Positions 38,115-47,944 of a DNA stretch of 64,000 nucleotides are shown here, piece after piece. The notes beneath the pieces are model-generated. The model was not told the DNA's origin, did no database searches, and worked only from the letters and a program-made list of their open reading frames with translations. The stretch comes from Methylotenera sp. L2L1. GTDB lineage: Bacteria; Pseudomonadota; Gammaproteobacteria; Burkholderiales; Methylophilaceae. Location: contig NZ_JQMG01000001.1 of NCBI RefSeq assembly GCF_000744605.1, positions 434,001 through 498,000 on the forward strand, given 5' to 3'. The first letter of the stretch is position 1; each line of letters begins with the position of its first letter. A program made the translations under genes and the position numbers.

Positions 38115-38672
38115 ATGGCAGGCGAACGTAAACAACAAATTTTAGAAACTTTGGCAAAGATGCTGGAATCTCCTAAAAGAGAGAAAATCACCACCGCATC
38201 ATTAGCATCAAAATTAGAAGTGAGCGAAGCTGCACTGTACCGCCACTTTGCTAATAAGGCACAAATGTTTGAAGGTTTGATTCTGTTTATTGAAGAAACC
38301 ATTTTTGGCCTGATTAATAAAATTAGTGCTGAAGAGCCTGAAGGCCTCAGACAAATACAACGCATTGTGACCATGCTCATGGTATTTGCAGAAAAAAACT
38401 CAGGCATGACGCGCGTGCTGATTGGTGATGCATTAGTCAATGAAGATGACAAACTACAACTGCGCATCAACCAACTTTATGACCGCATTGAAGTCACACT
38501 GAAGCAATGTTTACGCATTGCTGAAACGCAAACTGGCCACAAGCACGATGCAGAGGCACAAGCAAATTTAATTATTTGTTACATTATTGGCCGCTGGAAC
38601 CAATATGCGAAGAGTGGCTTCAAACGTAAACCTACAGAATTTATTGAGCAGCAGTTACCTAATCTATTGTAG
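38115..38672 (+). CDS. slmA: Nucleoid occlusion factor SlmA
   Basis: TetR-family DNA-binding protein that, bound to chromosomal sites, stops FtsZ assembly over the nucleoid. Residues 6-55 hold the HTH: ITTASLASKLEVSEAALYRHFANKAQMFE. The C-terminal helical domain contains the family segment MTRVLIGDALVNEDDKLQLRINQLYDRIE. The 185-residue length is usual. A ribosome binding site (TTAGGAAAATC) precedes the ATG. Its target FtsZ is encoded in this window about 7 kb away. Confidence 0.93.
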   Translation: MAGERKQQILETLAKMLESPKREKITTASLASKLEVSEAALYRHFANKAQMFEGLILFIEETIFGLINKISAEEPEGLRQIQRIVTMLMVFAEKNSGMTRVLIGDALVNEDDKLQLRINQLYDRIEVTLKQCLRIAETQTGHKHDAEAQANLIICYIIGRWNQYAKSGFKRKPTEFIEQQLPNLL

Positions 38673-38683
38673 GTAGTAAGTAA

Positions 38684-39334
38684 ATGGCAGAACAACTCAA
38701 AAAGAATTATGTACTTATCGATTACGAGAATGTACAAATAAAGTCTCTTTCACTTTTGTCTAACGAGCAGTTTGAAGTGACAGTATTTCTAGGTGTGAAT
38801 AATACAAAACTATCTACTGAGTTTGTTTTGTCAAAAGAAAAATTAGGCCCTCGAGCTAAATACGTAAGGTTAGAGAAGGCAGGGGGAAATGCATTAGATT
38901 TCCATATTGCGTTCTACTTAGGAAAGATTGTTGCGCATGACCCAAATGGCTTTTTCCATATAATCTCTAAAGATAAGGGTTTTGACACATTAATTACGCA
39001 TTTGAAATCAATAAAAACCCTATCAGCACGCTCTGAGTCAATAGAAGCAATGCCTTGCTTTGCAGTTACCTCTAAATCAACCAACAAAGTTGCTGATGCA
39101 AAGCCTTTGAGTGAAAATGGAAAGTTAGCGATTAAGCACTTAATCGGCCTAAAAGCCTCCAAACCAAGAAAACTAAAAACGCTAACCACGACACTCCAAG
39201 CTAAGCTTGGTAAAAATATATCTAAAAAAACTGTTGAAAACACTATCAACGAATTGTTAACCATGAAATATTTAACTATTGAAGACCAAAATGCTAGCTA
39301 CAACCTGCCTTCATCGGTTAATTGCAAAAATTAG
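38684..39334 (+). CDS. PIN/NYN-like domain protein
   Basis: A 216-residue soluble protein. The N-terminal half resembles PIN-like ribonuclease folds: YVLIDYENVQIKSL (acidic Asp and Glu-Asn), GNALDFHIAFYLG and ISKDKGFDTLI supply the expected spaced acidic residues. The C-terminal 80 residues are Lys-rich with a possible winged-helix (KKTVENTINELLTMKYLTIED), which might bind nucleic acid. Base composition is more AT-rich than neighbouring genes, and no antitoxin partner lies beside it, so it is not an obvious toxin-antitoxin locus. It begins 11 bases after slmA. The nuclease activity is an inference. Confidence 0.72.
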   Translation: MAEQLKKNYVLIDYENVQIKSLSLLSNEQFEVTVFLGVNNTKLSTEFVLSKEKLGPRAKYVRLEKAGGNALDFHIAFYLGKIVAHDPNGFFHIISKDKGFDTLITHLKSIKTLSARSESIEAMPCFAVTSKSTNKVADAKPLSENGKLAIKHLIGLKASKPRKLKTLTTTLQAKLGKNISKKTVENTINELLTMKYLTIEDQNASYNLPSSVNCKN

Positions 39335-39343
39335 GAGTACACA

Positions 39344-39565
39344 TTGGAAGGTACAATTTTTGGTTTTACTGAAGCGCAAATCACCGAATTCGGCATGACA
39401 TTTGGTGTAGGTGGTTTAATGCTGCTGATGCTGTTTATTGTTGGGCATTTGGCTTGGGAGTCAAAAGCAGGTAAGTTTGGTGCATTTGTTTTATTTCTTG
39501 GCTTAACTTTCGGGCTGGTTGGTTACGTAGCTAAATACTTTATCCAAAACACGCTTGGTATTTAA
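39344..39565 (+). CDS. DUF2788 small membrane protein
   Basis: A 73-residue protein with two transmembrane helices (about residues 20-38 and 47-66) joined by a short positively charged turn, ESKAGKFG, the conserved centre of DUF2788. The start is TTG, supported by a good ribosome binding site (AGGAG, 7 bases before). It follows the PIN-like gene by 9 bases. Function is unknown. Confidence 0.78.
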   Translation: MEGTIFGFTEAQITEFGMTFGVGGLMLLMLFIVGHLAWESKAGKFGAFVLFLGLTFGLVGYVAKYFIQNTLGI

Positions 39566-39660
39566 TTCTTAAATAACCATCATGTTCTGACCAAAAAAAT
39601 AGTGACGAGCTTAACTTCTAGCATCAGCCATATGTATTAGCAACAAAGCTAGATGTAGCT

Positions 39661-40881
39661 TTAAAGTACGCGCTTTATCGCCTCAACCCTTGCCTCAAAA
39701 ATCGCAAGCTTGATTTTCTCCACGCCACTTTGCTTACTGGCGATGGCACCCGCGTCAATACTTAATGCGGCATCTAATACTTTGCGCATTAAATCTGCTG
39801 CTGGCGCGGGGCAGTTCTCAAACCCAGTTCTGCCACGCGAATCTGCCTCACAGGCTAGTAGAAACTCATTGAATCTTTCTGGTTGTCTAATTGCATCTAA
39901 CTGGACTAAAAACTCTAACAAGGTACTAGGGCGCATTTCTAATGACTGGTATAACTTGCCGTGGAACTTAGCCACCATCACTGCTAGCTCTTTACAGTCA
40001 TTCGGCACCCGTAAGCGTTTACATACATCTTTCACCAAATGCGCCCCGCGCTCTTCATGCCCAATATGGCGCGGTAGAATTTCTTTAGGGGTAGTTCCTT
40101 TGCCAAGGTCGTGCATTAAGGCAGCAAAACGCACTGGCAGCGAAAAGGCTTGCTGTGCTGCATAATCAAGCACCAGCATGACATGGACGCCCGTATCAAC
40201 CTCAGGGTGATACTGAGGTGGCTGTGGAACTCCCCAAAGCCTATCCAACTCTGGAATAATCCTCTTTAAGGCACCGCACGCACGCAGCACTTCAAACATA
40301 CGTGCAGGCTTTTTTTCCATTAAGCCTTTAGCCAGCTCTTGCCATACACGCTCTGCCACTAGGGCATCCACCTCACCAGCCGCTACCATCTGCTGCATTA
40401 GGCTTAGGGTTTCTGGTGCAATCATAAAATCTGCCAAACGTGCAGAAAATCGTGCAATACGCAGGATACGTACCGGATCTTCCACAAAAGCATCACTGAC
40501 GTGACGTAATGTTTTTGACTTAATATCATCGAGACCATGAAACGGGTCGACAAGCTCTCCCGCCTCATTTTTTGCGATAGCATTCACCGTTAAGTCACGT
40601 CTTCCCAGATCTTGCTCTAATGTGATTTCTGGCGATGCATGTACGACAAACCCTTTATAGCCTTTTGCAGTTTTACGCTCAGTGCGTGCCAGTGCGTATT
40701 CCGCCTGTGTTTTAGGGTGTAAAAACACAGGGAAATCCTTACCGACAGGCCTAAAGCCTGCGGCCACCATTTGCTCAGGCGTACTACCGACAACGACATA
40801 GTCTTTATCTTTGATAGGATAGCCTAGCAACTCGTCACGGACTGCACCACCAACAATGTAGGTTTGCATTACTTTGTCCAT
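39661..40881 (-). CDS. cca: Multifunctional CCA tRNA nucleotidyltransferase/HD phosphohydrolase
   Basis: Adds or repairs the 3' CCA end of tRNAs. YIVGGAVRDELLGYPIKDKDY carries the GG-VRD nucleotide-binding motif and the catalytic DxD. ARTERKTAKGYKGF, DLGRRDLTVNAIAKNEAGEL and RILRIARFSARL are the other class II motifs. An HD domain follows with HVMLVLDYAAQQ and ALMHDLGKG, so the phosphohydrolase activities known in the E. coli protein are probable. Length is 406. The ATG at 40881 has AGG at 7 bases; the ATG at 40869 aligns better with E. coli Cca and is also possible. Confidence 0.94.
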   Translation of the reverse strand: MDKVMQTYIVGGAVRDELLGYPIKDKDYVVVGSTPEQMVAAGFRPVGKDFPVFLHPKTQAEYALARTERKTAKGYKGFVVHASPEITLEQDLGRRDLTVNAIAKNEAGELVDPFHGLDDIKSKTLRHVSDAFVEDPVRILRIARFSARLADFMIAPETLSLMQQMVAAGEVDALVAERVWQELAKGLMEKKPARMFEVLRACGALKRIIPELDRLWGVPQPPQYHPEVDTGVHVMLVLDYAAQQAFSLPVRFAALMHDLGKGTTPKEILPRHIGHEERGAHLVKDVCKRLRVPNDCKELAVMVAKFHGKLYQSLEMRPSTLLEFLVQLDAIRQPERFNEFLLACEADSRGRTGFENCPAPAADLMRKVLDAALSIDAGAIASKQSGVEKIKLAIFEARVEAIKRVL

Positions 40882-40922
40882 TACTTTACCTAAGTTAACG
40901 GGCCCAAGTTAATAAGCCTAAG

Positions 40923-41870
40923 TTAACGTGCCGCTGCGCTACGGAAACGGTCATACGCACCACGCGCGGTGCGATCTACCAAGTATTCTGGTAACACCGC
41001 CTCTAGCGCACTTGGCTCTACTGCTAAAATCGCAGGCAGTGGAGACTGACTAACACTATCCACTTCCATTGACTTGATATTGTCACGTGACATTAACTTA
41101 ATCGGTAGAAACTCCATCATTAAAGCCTGTAAATACGAAAGTGTATTATTTAAACCAATGATAGGTCGCTTAACTGATAAGGCTTGCATGATTTGCTGCA
41201 GTAGCTCCCGGAATGTATATACTTTTGGGCCAGCCAACTCATAAGTTTGACCATAGGTATGCGTATTTTCTAAGCTATTCACAAAACAGCTGGCAACATC
41301 CTCTACCCAAATAGGCTGAAACTTAGCATTCGGTTTTGCTAGTAACACCACTGGTAGTAATTTAATCAGCGTTGCAAACAGATTAGTAAATTTGTCACCA
41401 CGCCCAAAAATAATAGAAGGCCTGAATATGGTGATATTGATTTTATCGTGTAGCGCGTTCAACGCCGCTTCACCTGCCGCTTTGGAGCGCAAATATTGAC
41501 TTGGTGCATGTTCATCCGCACGTAAGCTACTCATCTGAATAAGACGTTTGATGCCTAAATCAGCACATATCTTTGCGAGCTGTGCTGGTAACTGATGATG
41601 GATAGTATTAAAGCTTAAACGACGGCTCTGATGCAAAATGCCAATCAAGTTAATGACGGCATCGACACCTCTCAACACAGTATTAAGCGCATGATAATCC
41701 AACACATTACACTCAACCACATTCACATTAGGTAACAAAAATAGATGCTTGGCAGACTCTCTTCTGCGCGTTAACACTGTTACCTCATATCCTGCCGCGT
41801 CCAACTTAGCGATGATAGCGCTACCGACAAACCCAGAACCACCCAACACACATATTCTTTTTAATTGCAT
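40923..41870 (-). CDS. NAD(P)-binding protein, complex I NDUFA9-like
   Basis: A 315-residue short-chain-dehydrogenase-like protein. The Rossmann glycine motif CVLGGSGFVGSAIIAKL opens the protein, ending in TVLTRRRES, whose basic residues favour NADP(H). DAVINLIGILHQ, a Ser/Arg-rich RLIQMSSLRADEHAPSQYLRSKAAGE (the YxxxK region) and ITIFRPSIIFGRGD are as in the NDUFA9/YcfH-type extended SDR family. In bacteria these proteins are of uncertain function, sometimes linked to quinone metabolism. It lies between cca and slt on the same strand. Confidence 0.82.
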   Translation of the reverse strand: MQLKRICVLGGSGFVGSAIIAKLDAAGYEVTVLTRRRESAKHLFLLPNVNVVECNVLDYHALNTVLRGVDAVINLIGILHQSRRLSFNTIHHQLPAQLAKICADLGIKRLIQMSSLRADEHAPSQYLRSKAAGEAALNALHDKINITIFRPSIIFGRGDKFTNLFATLIKLLPVVLLAKPNAKFQPIWVEDVASCFVNSLENTHTYGQTYELAGPKVYTFRELLQQIMQALSVKRPIIGLNNTLSYLQALMMEFLPIKLMSRDNIKSMEVDSVSQSPLPAILAVEPSALEAVLPEYLVDRTARGAYDRFRSAAAR

Positions 41871-42010
41871 GACTACCCTTTTAACTTCCCGATTTCACAC
41901 TAAAACATCGCCATTGACCCGCTAAATCCTGATGATATAGCAATGGCTTGATTATTAGCTAACTCTAACACTCATCCAAATTAACGGCACACCGATCATG
42001 TGCTTAATCC

Positions 42011-44029
42011 CTACTCGACATCTGCCAAAATCACTTCCGACTTGATGCGCCCAGGCACCGTGCCCATTCTTGCTTTTAAACTTTGTACAGGGAGACCTAA
42101 CCTTGGTGCGTAGATCTGCGCGTTTGCCATCACTTTTTGTACATAGCTTCTGGTTTCACCAAAAGGGATAGTTTCAACGTAAATAGCAGCCTCTAATGGC
42201 TCATCTGCTACCCAGCGCCGCGCACGACTCGGGCCGGCGTTATAAGCTGCCGTTGCCATTACCGCCTGACCATTCATCACCTCTAGGGTATAACGCATGT
42301 AGTAAGTGCCAATGCCAACGTTAAACTTTAAATCGTGAATCATCTCATGACTGTAATCACTTAAACCCATACGTTGAGCTGCCCATTTGGCAGTCGCTGG
42401 CATTAGTTGCATTAAACCAGAGGCACCTACGCCAGATTTTGCATAATGCATGAATCTGCTTTCTTGGCGGGTTAAGCCATAAATCCAAGCTTCATCTACA
42501 TTTTCGTTCACAGCGGCTGCTCGAAATAAATCACGATATGGTATTGGATAACGTAAATTAAAGTCATGCAACTGCTTAGTATTGTCTGCAGTACTGATTG
42601 CCACATCGTACCATTTCTGACGCTGCGCATATTCTGCCGCAGCCAGCAGCTGCTTATCGTCAAAATCACGGGTTGCCCACACCCACTCCGCTTTAGCCTC
42701 CCAACGCATATCCAGTTTTTGCAACTCAAATGCTCGCTTAATCGCTGGCTGGCTGGCGATGGCAGTCACCTCTAGTTCAGTTGGGGTATATTGCAGTTGT
42801 GGGCTGTTCACCACACTGCCCAACTCCTCTAGCGCAAGCCATCCATAATAGTGCCGCTCGGTAGATAGTGGGCCCAAGATTTTATTAGCCTCAACCAATA
42901 CAGCCTTTTCCTTTAAGGCACGCCCCTTCCAATAACGCCAAGCACCTTCCTGCTGTTGCTCTGCGCTCATTCGGCCAATCGCATCTAACAATACGTCCCA
43001 GTTTTGGGCACGCATAGCCGCGCGTGCCATCCATGCCAACTGTTCTTTATCTAACGAAACTTCATGTGCCTTTGCATAATACTCAAGCGCTTGGGGATGA
43101 TGGTTACGCGCGGCATGGTAAGCAATTCGCCCCCATGCAAACGCAGCATCAGGCGCAGACCATTGCTGCTGAATTTGTAAATTAACCGCCACAGCATCAT
43201 CGATATTGCTACGCGCTAACACATCAAGTGCATACAGGTTAACTTCTATGTCATCTTTTGCCTTAAACGAAGGCGTCTTTAAAACAGCTTTCTTGTTGTT
43301 AATTTTCACATTCACTGTTTTATTGGTAAGCAACAGCTTAGGTGTTTGATTTGCTACATCCAACAGTTCGAGATTATTCTTATCAAATGATGGCAAGCGA
43401 GCAATAATGCTCTTAGCAACATTTAACTTCCCATCATGCAAGGCTAGCCTTAACCTTGCCCAGATATCGCTATTGCTCAACGCACCAGCCTGCTGCATTG
43501 CATCAAACAATGGTGTACAACTACTTGGTAGGTCTGCAGAGCTTAACCAGATTCTTTTAACTTGCGCTGCCACATCCTGATGCTCAAGCTGACTTTTCCC
43601 ATACAAGGCATAGCACTCAACTGCGGTATCAGCACGCTTGAAGTGTGGGTAATGCTCCAGAAATAATGTCCACTCCTGCTTTTTACCTAATTTTTTTAGC
43701 CACTCACCACGCAAACGATCCACAAAAGCCATATCGGCATATTGCGTAATAAACGCGTCTACTTCCGCACTATCAGCTTGGTCCAACCTAAGTAACATTA
43801 GCCAGTAAGCCGCATAAGGCGCCAATATATACTGCTGGTCATTAAGCTGGCTTACATCTTCTGCCAATGCTAGTTCATTTCTTTTAGCGTAGGCGTCACG
43901 TGCGTGCTCGAACAAGTCTTGGTCTGACATTGCAGCGACATTACCTGACAGCAACAACGCAGCTAACCAAAGCTGACGAATATACCGCGATGGAAATAGG
44001 TCTAATCGTTTTGTGAAGAAACTAAACAT
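42011..44029 (-). CDS. slt: Soluble lytic murein transglycosylase
   Basis: Periplasmic enzyme that cleaves peptidoglycan glycan strands to 1,6-anhydro products. A signal peptide (ending near GNVAAM) is followed by a long helical superhelix (U and L domains, about residues 40-470) with TPR-like repeats, and the SLT catalytic domain about 475-640. There GLTRQESRFMHYAKSGVGASGLMQLMPATAKW contains the catalytic Glu, and NAGPSRARRW completes the motif. I put the start at the ATG at 44029, which overlaps the stop of a small upstream gene; the frame opens at a TTG seven codons earlier. Confidence 0.92.
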   Translation of the reverse strand: MFSFFTKRLDLFPSRYIRQLWLAALLLSGNVAAMSDQDLFEHARDAYAKRNELALAEDVSQLNDQQYILAPYAAYWLMLLRLDQADSAEVDAFITQYADMAFVDRLRGEWLKKLGKKQEWTLFLEHYPHFKRADTAVECYALYGKSQLEHQDVAAQVKRIWLSSADLPSSCTPLFDAMQQAGALSNSDIWARLRLALHDGKLNVAKSIIARLPSFDKNNLELLDVANQTPKLLLTNKTVNVKINNKKAVLKTPSFKAKDDIEVNLYALDVLARSNIDDAVAVNLQIQQQWSAPDAAFAWGRIAYHAARNHHPQALEYYAKAHEVSLDKEQLAWMARAAMRAQNWDVLLDAIGRMSAEQQQEGAWRYWKGRALKEKAVLVEANKILGPLSTERHYYGWLALEELGSVVNSPQLQYTPTELEVTAIASQPAIKRAFELQKLDMRWEAKAEWVWATRDFDDKQLLAAAEYAQRQKWYDVAISTADNTKQLHDFNLRYPIPYRDLFRAAAVNENVDEAWIYGLTRQESRFMHYAKSGVGASGLMQLMPATAKWAAQRMGLSDYSHEMIHDLKFNVGIGTYYMRYTLEVMNGQAVMATAAYNAGPSRARRWVADEPLEAAIYVETIPFGETRSYVQKVMANAQIYAPRLGLPVQSLKARMGTVPGRIKSEVILADVE

Positions 44030-44204
44030 AAAGGATACGCCGCAGCACAAAGAATACAGCGGTAACGATGACCAAAAAGAACGTATATTTAATGGTTTGT
44101 TTGAAGTAATGCAGGTATTTCTTGTCGCTTGATAACAAATACAAGCCTAGTAACACCATGGCGGTAATCACTAATAGAACGAATATCAGGCGAATCATTA
44201 ACAT
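44022..44204 (-). CDS. Small two-helix membrane protein
   Basis: A 60-residue protein with hydrophobic helices at about residues 2-24 and 38-56, separated by a charged loop (SSDKKYLHYFKQ). A strong ribosome binding site (AGGAGG, 6 bases before the ATG) supports it as a real gene. Its stop overlaps the slt start, implying coupled translation. I do not recognise a named family; similar tiny membrane proteins occur ahead of slt in related bacteria, from memory only. Confidence 0.65.
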   Translation of the reverse strand: MLMIRLIFVLLVITAMVLLGLYLLSSDKKYLHYFKQTIKYTFFLVIVTAVFFVLRRILYV

Positions 44205-44271
44205 ATACGCCTCCTCTTATTAATCACTAATCTTACTTAACTGCGTAAGCCGTGACTTTTGTTTAACTATT

Positions 44272-45201
44272 CTAATATATAGGGTTAGCCTGCAATTGTG
44301 CAGGCTGAGACAAGAAGGTAGCTGGCGCATCTTCTTGCTTCTCAAAAGTTGTATATTCCCATGCAGTTTCATCTTGCATGAGCGCGCGCAACAATTGATT
44401 ATTTAATGAATGTCCTGACTTATAGGCATAAAAAGCCCCCAATATTGGATGACCCAACATGTATAAATCACCAATTGCGTCTAATACTTTATGTTTAACA
44501 AACTCATCGTCATAACGCAATCCATCTGCATTTAAAACACGGTACTCATCCAGCACAATCGCATTATCTAGACTACCGCCACGTGCTAAACCATTAGAAC
44601 GTAAATACTCAACCTCGTGCATAAAGCCAAATGTACGTGCACGACTGATTTCTTTAATATAAGAATCGGCAGCAAAATCTATTTTGACATTGTTGCCAGA
44701 ATGCTCGAATACTGGATGATTAAAATTAATGGTAAAGTCAATTTTAAAGCCGTGATAAGGCTCAAATCTGACCCATTTATCACCTTCTTTAACTTCTACT
44801 GTCTTTTTGATCCGTATGAATTTTTTAGCAGCCGCTTGTTCAACCACACCCGCTTCTTGCAATAAAAATACAAAAGGACCTGAGCTTCCATCCATAATTG
44901 GGATTTCAGAAGCATCAACCTCGACATACACATTGTCTATACCCAAACCGGCAAGTGCAGACATCACATGCTCTACAGTAGCAACGCGCGCGCCATTGGA
45001 CTCCAGCGCAGAGCACATTCTTGTGTCATGCACTACGCCAGGAGTGGCCAAGATTTCATTAGGTTGAGGCAGATCAACCCGTTTGAAAACAATACCAGTA
45101 TCAGGTGCAGCTGGGCGGAGGGTAAGAGTAACCTTTTCGCCATTGTGCAACCCAACGCCTGTGGCGCTTATCGCTTTTTTAAGTGTACGTTGCTTTAACA
45201 T
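44272..45201 (-). CDS. lpxC: UDP-3-O-acyl-N-acetylglucosamine deacetylase
   Basis: Zinc deacetylase for the committed step of lipid A synthesis. [20 protein letters not shown] opens the protein; zinc ligands are the His in [14 protein letters not shown] and the HxxxD pair in [12 protein letters not shown], and [12 protein letters not shown] near the end carries the catalytic His. The 309-residue length is normal. It closes the dcw cluster after ftsZ as in many Proteobacteria, separated from it by a 211-base gap likely holding its promoter. Confidence 0.97.
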   Translation of the reverse strand: MLKQRTLKKAISATGVGLHNGEKVTLTLRPAAPDTGIVFKRVDLPQPNEILATPGVVHDTRMCSALESNGARVATVEHVMSALAGLGIDNVYVEVDASEIPIMDGSSGPFVFLLQEAGVVEQAAAKKFIRIKKTVEVKEGDKWVRFEPYHGFKIDFTINFNHPVFEHSGNNVKIDFAADSYIKEISRARTFGFMHEVEYLRSNGLARGGSLDNAIVLDEYRVLNADGLRYDDEFVKHKVLDAIGDLYMLGHPILGAFYAYKSGHSLNNQLLRALMQDETAWEYTTFEKQEDAPATFLSQPAQLQANPIY

Positions 45202-45412
45202 GCCTAATCTATTTCCATTTTCTAAGTTCTAGTGCAGTAAGTTCCAGTGCAATAAATTGTAGGACAGTGTGCTTAAAAGCTACCAAAGCCTAGCCAACCA
45301 TTAAAACTCAACTATTTGCCTTACGAATCAATTAAATAATAACATAATTCAAGGCGACAGCATTTCGCTGGCTATATTGCCTTATCTACTCCAACCCTTA
45401 GCGCAATGTCAC

Positions 45413-46591
45413 TTAGTCAGCTTGTTTACGTAAAAATGCTGGGATATCGTATTCTTCAACCCCTGACATTTTCATCGCTTCAACTTGCGCACGACGGCTA
45501 TTTGAGCCAAATACTGCTGGCGCTTCATCATCTGTAGCGATGTTTGCATTACCAACAAAAATCGGTTGGTTAGTGGTGCCATCACGCACGACTTGTTGTG
45601 GCATTACACGTAACTCAGGTTTTTGCTGACGGCGTTGCGCGCCAGTCAAGCCTGTTGCCACCATGGTGACACGCAAACCATCACCCATGCTGTCGTCAAA
45701 CACGTTACCTACAATCACGGTTGCATCTTCAGCTGTGAATGCTTTAATCGTGTTCATCACATCATAGTATTCTTTCATTTTGAAAGCACTTGAAGTGGTG
45801 ATATTCACTAAAACGCCACGTGCATTTGCTAAGTTGACATCTTCAAGCAACGGGCTTGCCACGGCTTGCTCAGCTGCAATACGTGCACGATCAGGGCCTG
45901 TTGCCAATGCTGAACCCATCATTGCCATGCCCATTTCAGACATCACAGTGCGTACATCAGCAAAGTCTACGTTCACCATACCTGCGCAATTGATGATTTC
46001 AGCAATGCCTGATACCGCATTGTGCAACACATCGTTAGCTGCTCTAAATGCTTCTAGGAACGGTACATCTTCGCCCAATACTTCCATCAATTTTTCGTTA
46101 GGAATCACAATCAGTGAATCCACATACTTTGATAATTCATCTAGACCATCAGATGCAACTTTAGTGCGTTTGCCTTCGAATGAAAAAGGCTTAGTCACTA
46201 CTGCAACCGTTAAGATACCCATTTCTTTAGCGATTTGTGCAATCACTGGTGCAGCGCCGGTACCAGTACCGCCACCCATACCAGCAGTGATAAACAGCAT
46301 ATCCGCGCCATCAATCAATTCTGCAATTGCATCGCGGTCCTCTAATGCAGCTTCACGACCTACTTCAGGTTTTGCACCTGCGCCTAAACCACGGGTCATT
46401 GCCTCGCCAATTTGCAATACTGTTTTTGCTTGGCTCTTTTTCAAAGCTTGCATATCAGTATTTGCGCAAATGAATTCAACACCGCCCACATTTTTTTCAA
46501 TCATGTGTGCAACTGCGTTGCCGCCGCAACCACCAACACCAATCACCTTAATCACGGCTTCTTGGGAATTTTTTTCCATAATCTCAAACAT
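45413..46591 (-). CDS. ftsZ: Cell division protein FtsZ
   Basis: Tubulin-like GTPase forming the division ring. The GTP-binding signature GGGTGTGAAP and the T7 loop region NVDFADVRTVM are intact. The C-terminal peptide EEYDIPAFLRKQAD is the conserved site bound by FtsA, ZipA and SlmA, here ending the protein after a linker. The ATG at 46591 has an AGGAGG ribosome binding site. The 392-residue length is normal. A frame open for 387 codons on the other strand is a shadow. Confidence 0.98.
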   Translation of the reverse strand: MFEIMEKNSQEAVIKVIGVGGCGGNAVAHMIEKNVGGVEFICANTDMQALKKSQAKTVLQIGEAMTRGLGAGAKPEVGREAALEDRDAIAELIDGADMLFITAGMGGGTGTGAAPVIAQIAKEMGILTVAVVTKPFSFEGKRTKVASDGLDELSKYVDSLIVIPNEKLMEVLGEDVPFLEAFRAANDVLHNAVSGIAEIINCAGMVNVDFADVRTVMSEMGMAMMGSALATGPDRARIAAEQAVASPLLEDVNLANARGVLVNITTSSAFKMKEYYDVMNTIKAFTAEDATVIVGNVFDDSMGDGLRVTMVATGLTGAQRRQQKPELRVMPQQVVRDGTTNQPIFVGNANIATDDEAPAVFGSNSRRAQVEAMKMSGVEEYDIPAFLRKQAD

Positions 46592-46686
46592 TTTATTGCC
46601 TCCTCTTTTTAGCGTTTACTTAACGATTACTTCTGCCTTACTACTTTTCACTGCTAAACACTTACCTACTACTTACCAATTACCTT

Positions 46687-47925
46687 TTAAAAGTTACCTT
46701 GGAACCAGCTTTTCATTCTTTCTAAAATGCGTCCGAATGAGCTTGATTCCATCTGTCCACTTATATGCCGCTCTAACTGCTGCTTGCCCATCAACACCAA
46801 ACCTACGCCTGTGGCATAGCGTGGATTGCTTACGACTTCTGATAAACCGCCTACATAACGTGGCATGCCTAAACGTACTGGCATATGGAATATTTCTTCA
46901 CCCAACTCCACCATGCCGCGCATCATGGCTGAACCGCCAGTGATCACGATGCCTGATGCAATCATGTCTTCCATACCGCTACGGCGTAGCTCATTTAGCA
47001 CTAATTCATAAAGCTCAACCACGCGCGGCTCTAGTACCTCAGCCAGGGTTTGCACAGATAACTGACGTGGATCACGACCGTCTACACCCGGCACTTCAAC
47101 CACTTCACGTGGGTCTGCTAGTTGGCGTAATGCACAACCGTGCTTAATCTTGATGTCTTCCGCTGACTGGGTTGGTGTGCGGAAAGCCACCGCCACGTCA
47201 TTGGTCATCTGGTCACCAGCAATCGGCACTACCGCGGTATGACGAATGGCACCTTGCTTAAATACTGCGATATCGGTAGTACCGCCACCGATATCCACCA
47301 AGCACACGCCCAGCTCTTTCTCATCTTCGGTCAGTACCGCAAGGCTTGAAGCCAAAGGCTGCAAAATCAAATCGCTCACTTCAATACCGCAACGCTTAAT
47401 GCATTTCACAATGTTCTGCGCAGCAGCAACTGCGCCTGTCACAATATGCACTTTCACCTCTAACTTCATACCGCTCATGCCTAATGGCTCGCGCACGTCT
47501 TCTTGACCGTCGATAATGAATTCTTGGGTAAGGATATGCAGAATCTGCTGGTCTGCTGGTAATGCAATGGCACGTGCAGTTTCAATCACACGGTCTACAT
47601 CCATTTGTGAGACCTCAGCATCTTTAATCTTCACCATGCCGTGTGAGTTCAGGCTCTTGATATGGCTGCCAGCAATGCCGGTATAGACATTATTGATTTT
47701 GCAATCGGCCATCAACTCAGCTTCTTCCAATGCGCGCTGAATTGACTGCATGGTAGATTCGATATTCACCACCACGCCTTTTTTAAGACCGCGTGACACG
47801 TGCTGACCTAAACCAATCACCTTCAAGGTACCTTCTGGCTGTAACTCGGCAACAATCGCCACAATTTTAGATGTGCCGATATCCAAGCCTACAATCAAAT
47901 TCTTATCTTCTTTAATTCTGCTCAT
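46687..47925 (-). CDS. ftsA: Cell division protein FtsA
   Basis: Actin-like ATPase that tethers FtsZ to the membrane. LIVGLDIGTSKIVAIVAEL is the first phosphate loop, VDIGGGTTDIAVFKQGAI the second, and ASGIVITGGSAMMRGM the adenosine site. The C-terminal amphipathic tail (FGRILERMKSWFQGNF) is the membrane-binding helix. It has 412 residues. It lies between ftsQ (19-base gap) and ftsZ (95-base gap) in the usual order. Confidence 0.97.
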   Translation of the reverse strand: MSRIKEDKNLIVGLDIGTSKIVAIVAELQPEGTLKVIGLGQHVSRGLKKGVVVNIESTMQSIQRALEEAELMADCKINNVYTGIAGSHIKSLNSHGMVKIKDAEVSQMDVDRVIETARAIALPADQQILHILTQEFIIDGQEDVREPLGMSGMKLEVKVHIVTGAVAAAQNIVKCIKRCGIEVSDLILQPLASSLAVLTEDEKELGVCLVDIGGGTTDIAVFKQGAIRHTAVVPIAGDQMTNDVAVAFRTPTQSAEDIKIKHGCALRQLADPREVVEVPGVDGRDPRQLSVQTLAEVLEPRVVELYELVLNELRRSGMEDMIASGIVITGGSAMMRGMVELGEEIFHMPVRLGMPRYVGGLSEVVSNPRYATGVGLVLMGKQQLERHISGQMESSSFGRILERMKSWFQGNF

Positions 47926-47944
47926 TCTTCATCCCTTCCGTGAA

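Noticed and set aside
39645-39662. Small hairpin AAAGCTA/TAGCTTT at the cca stop
   Set aside because: Short, low-GC stem without a T tract; not convincing as a terminator.
45780-46943. 387-codon plus-strand open frame opposite ftsZ
   Set aside because: It is antisense to the unmistakable ftsZ and the ftsA end; long shadow frames arise from codon bias there, and the translated sequence is Ser/Ala/Thr-rich with no domain.
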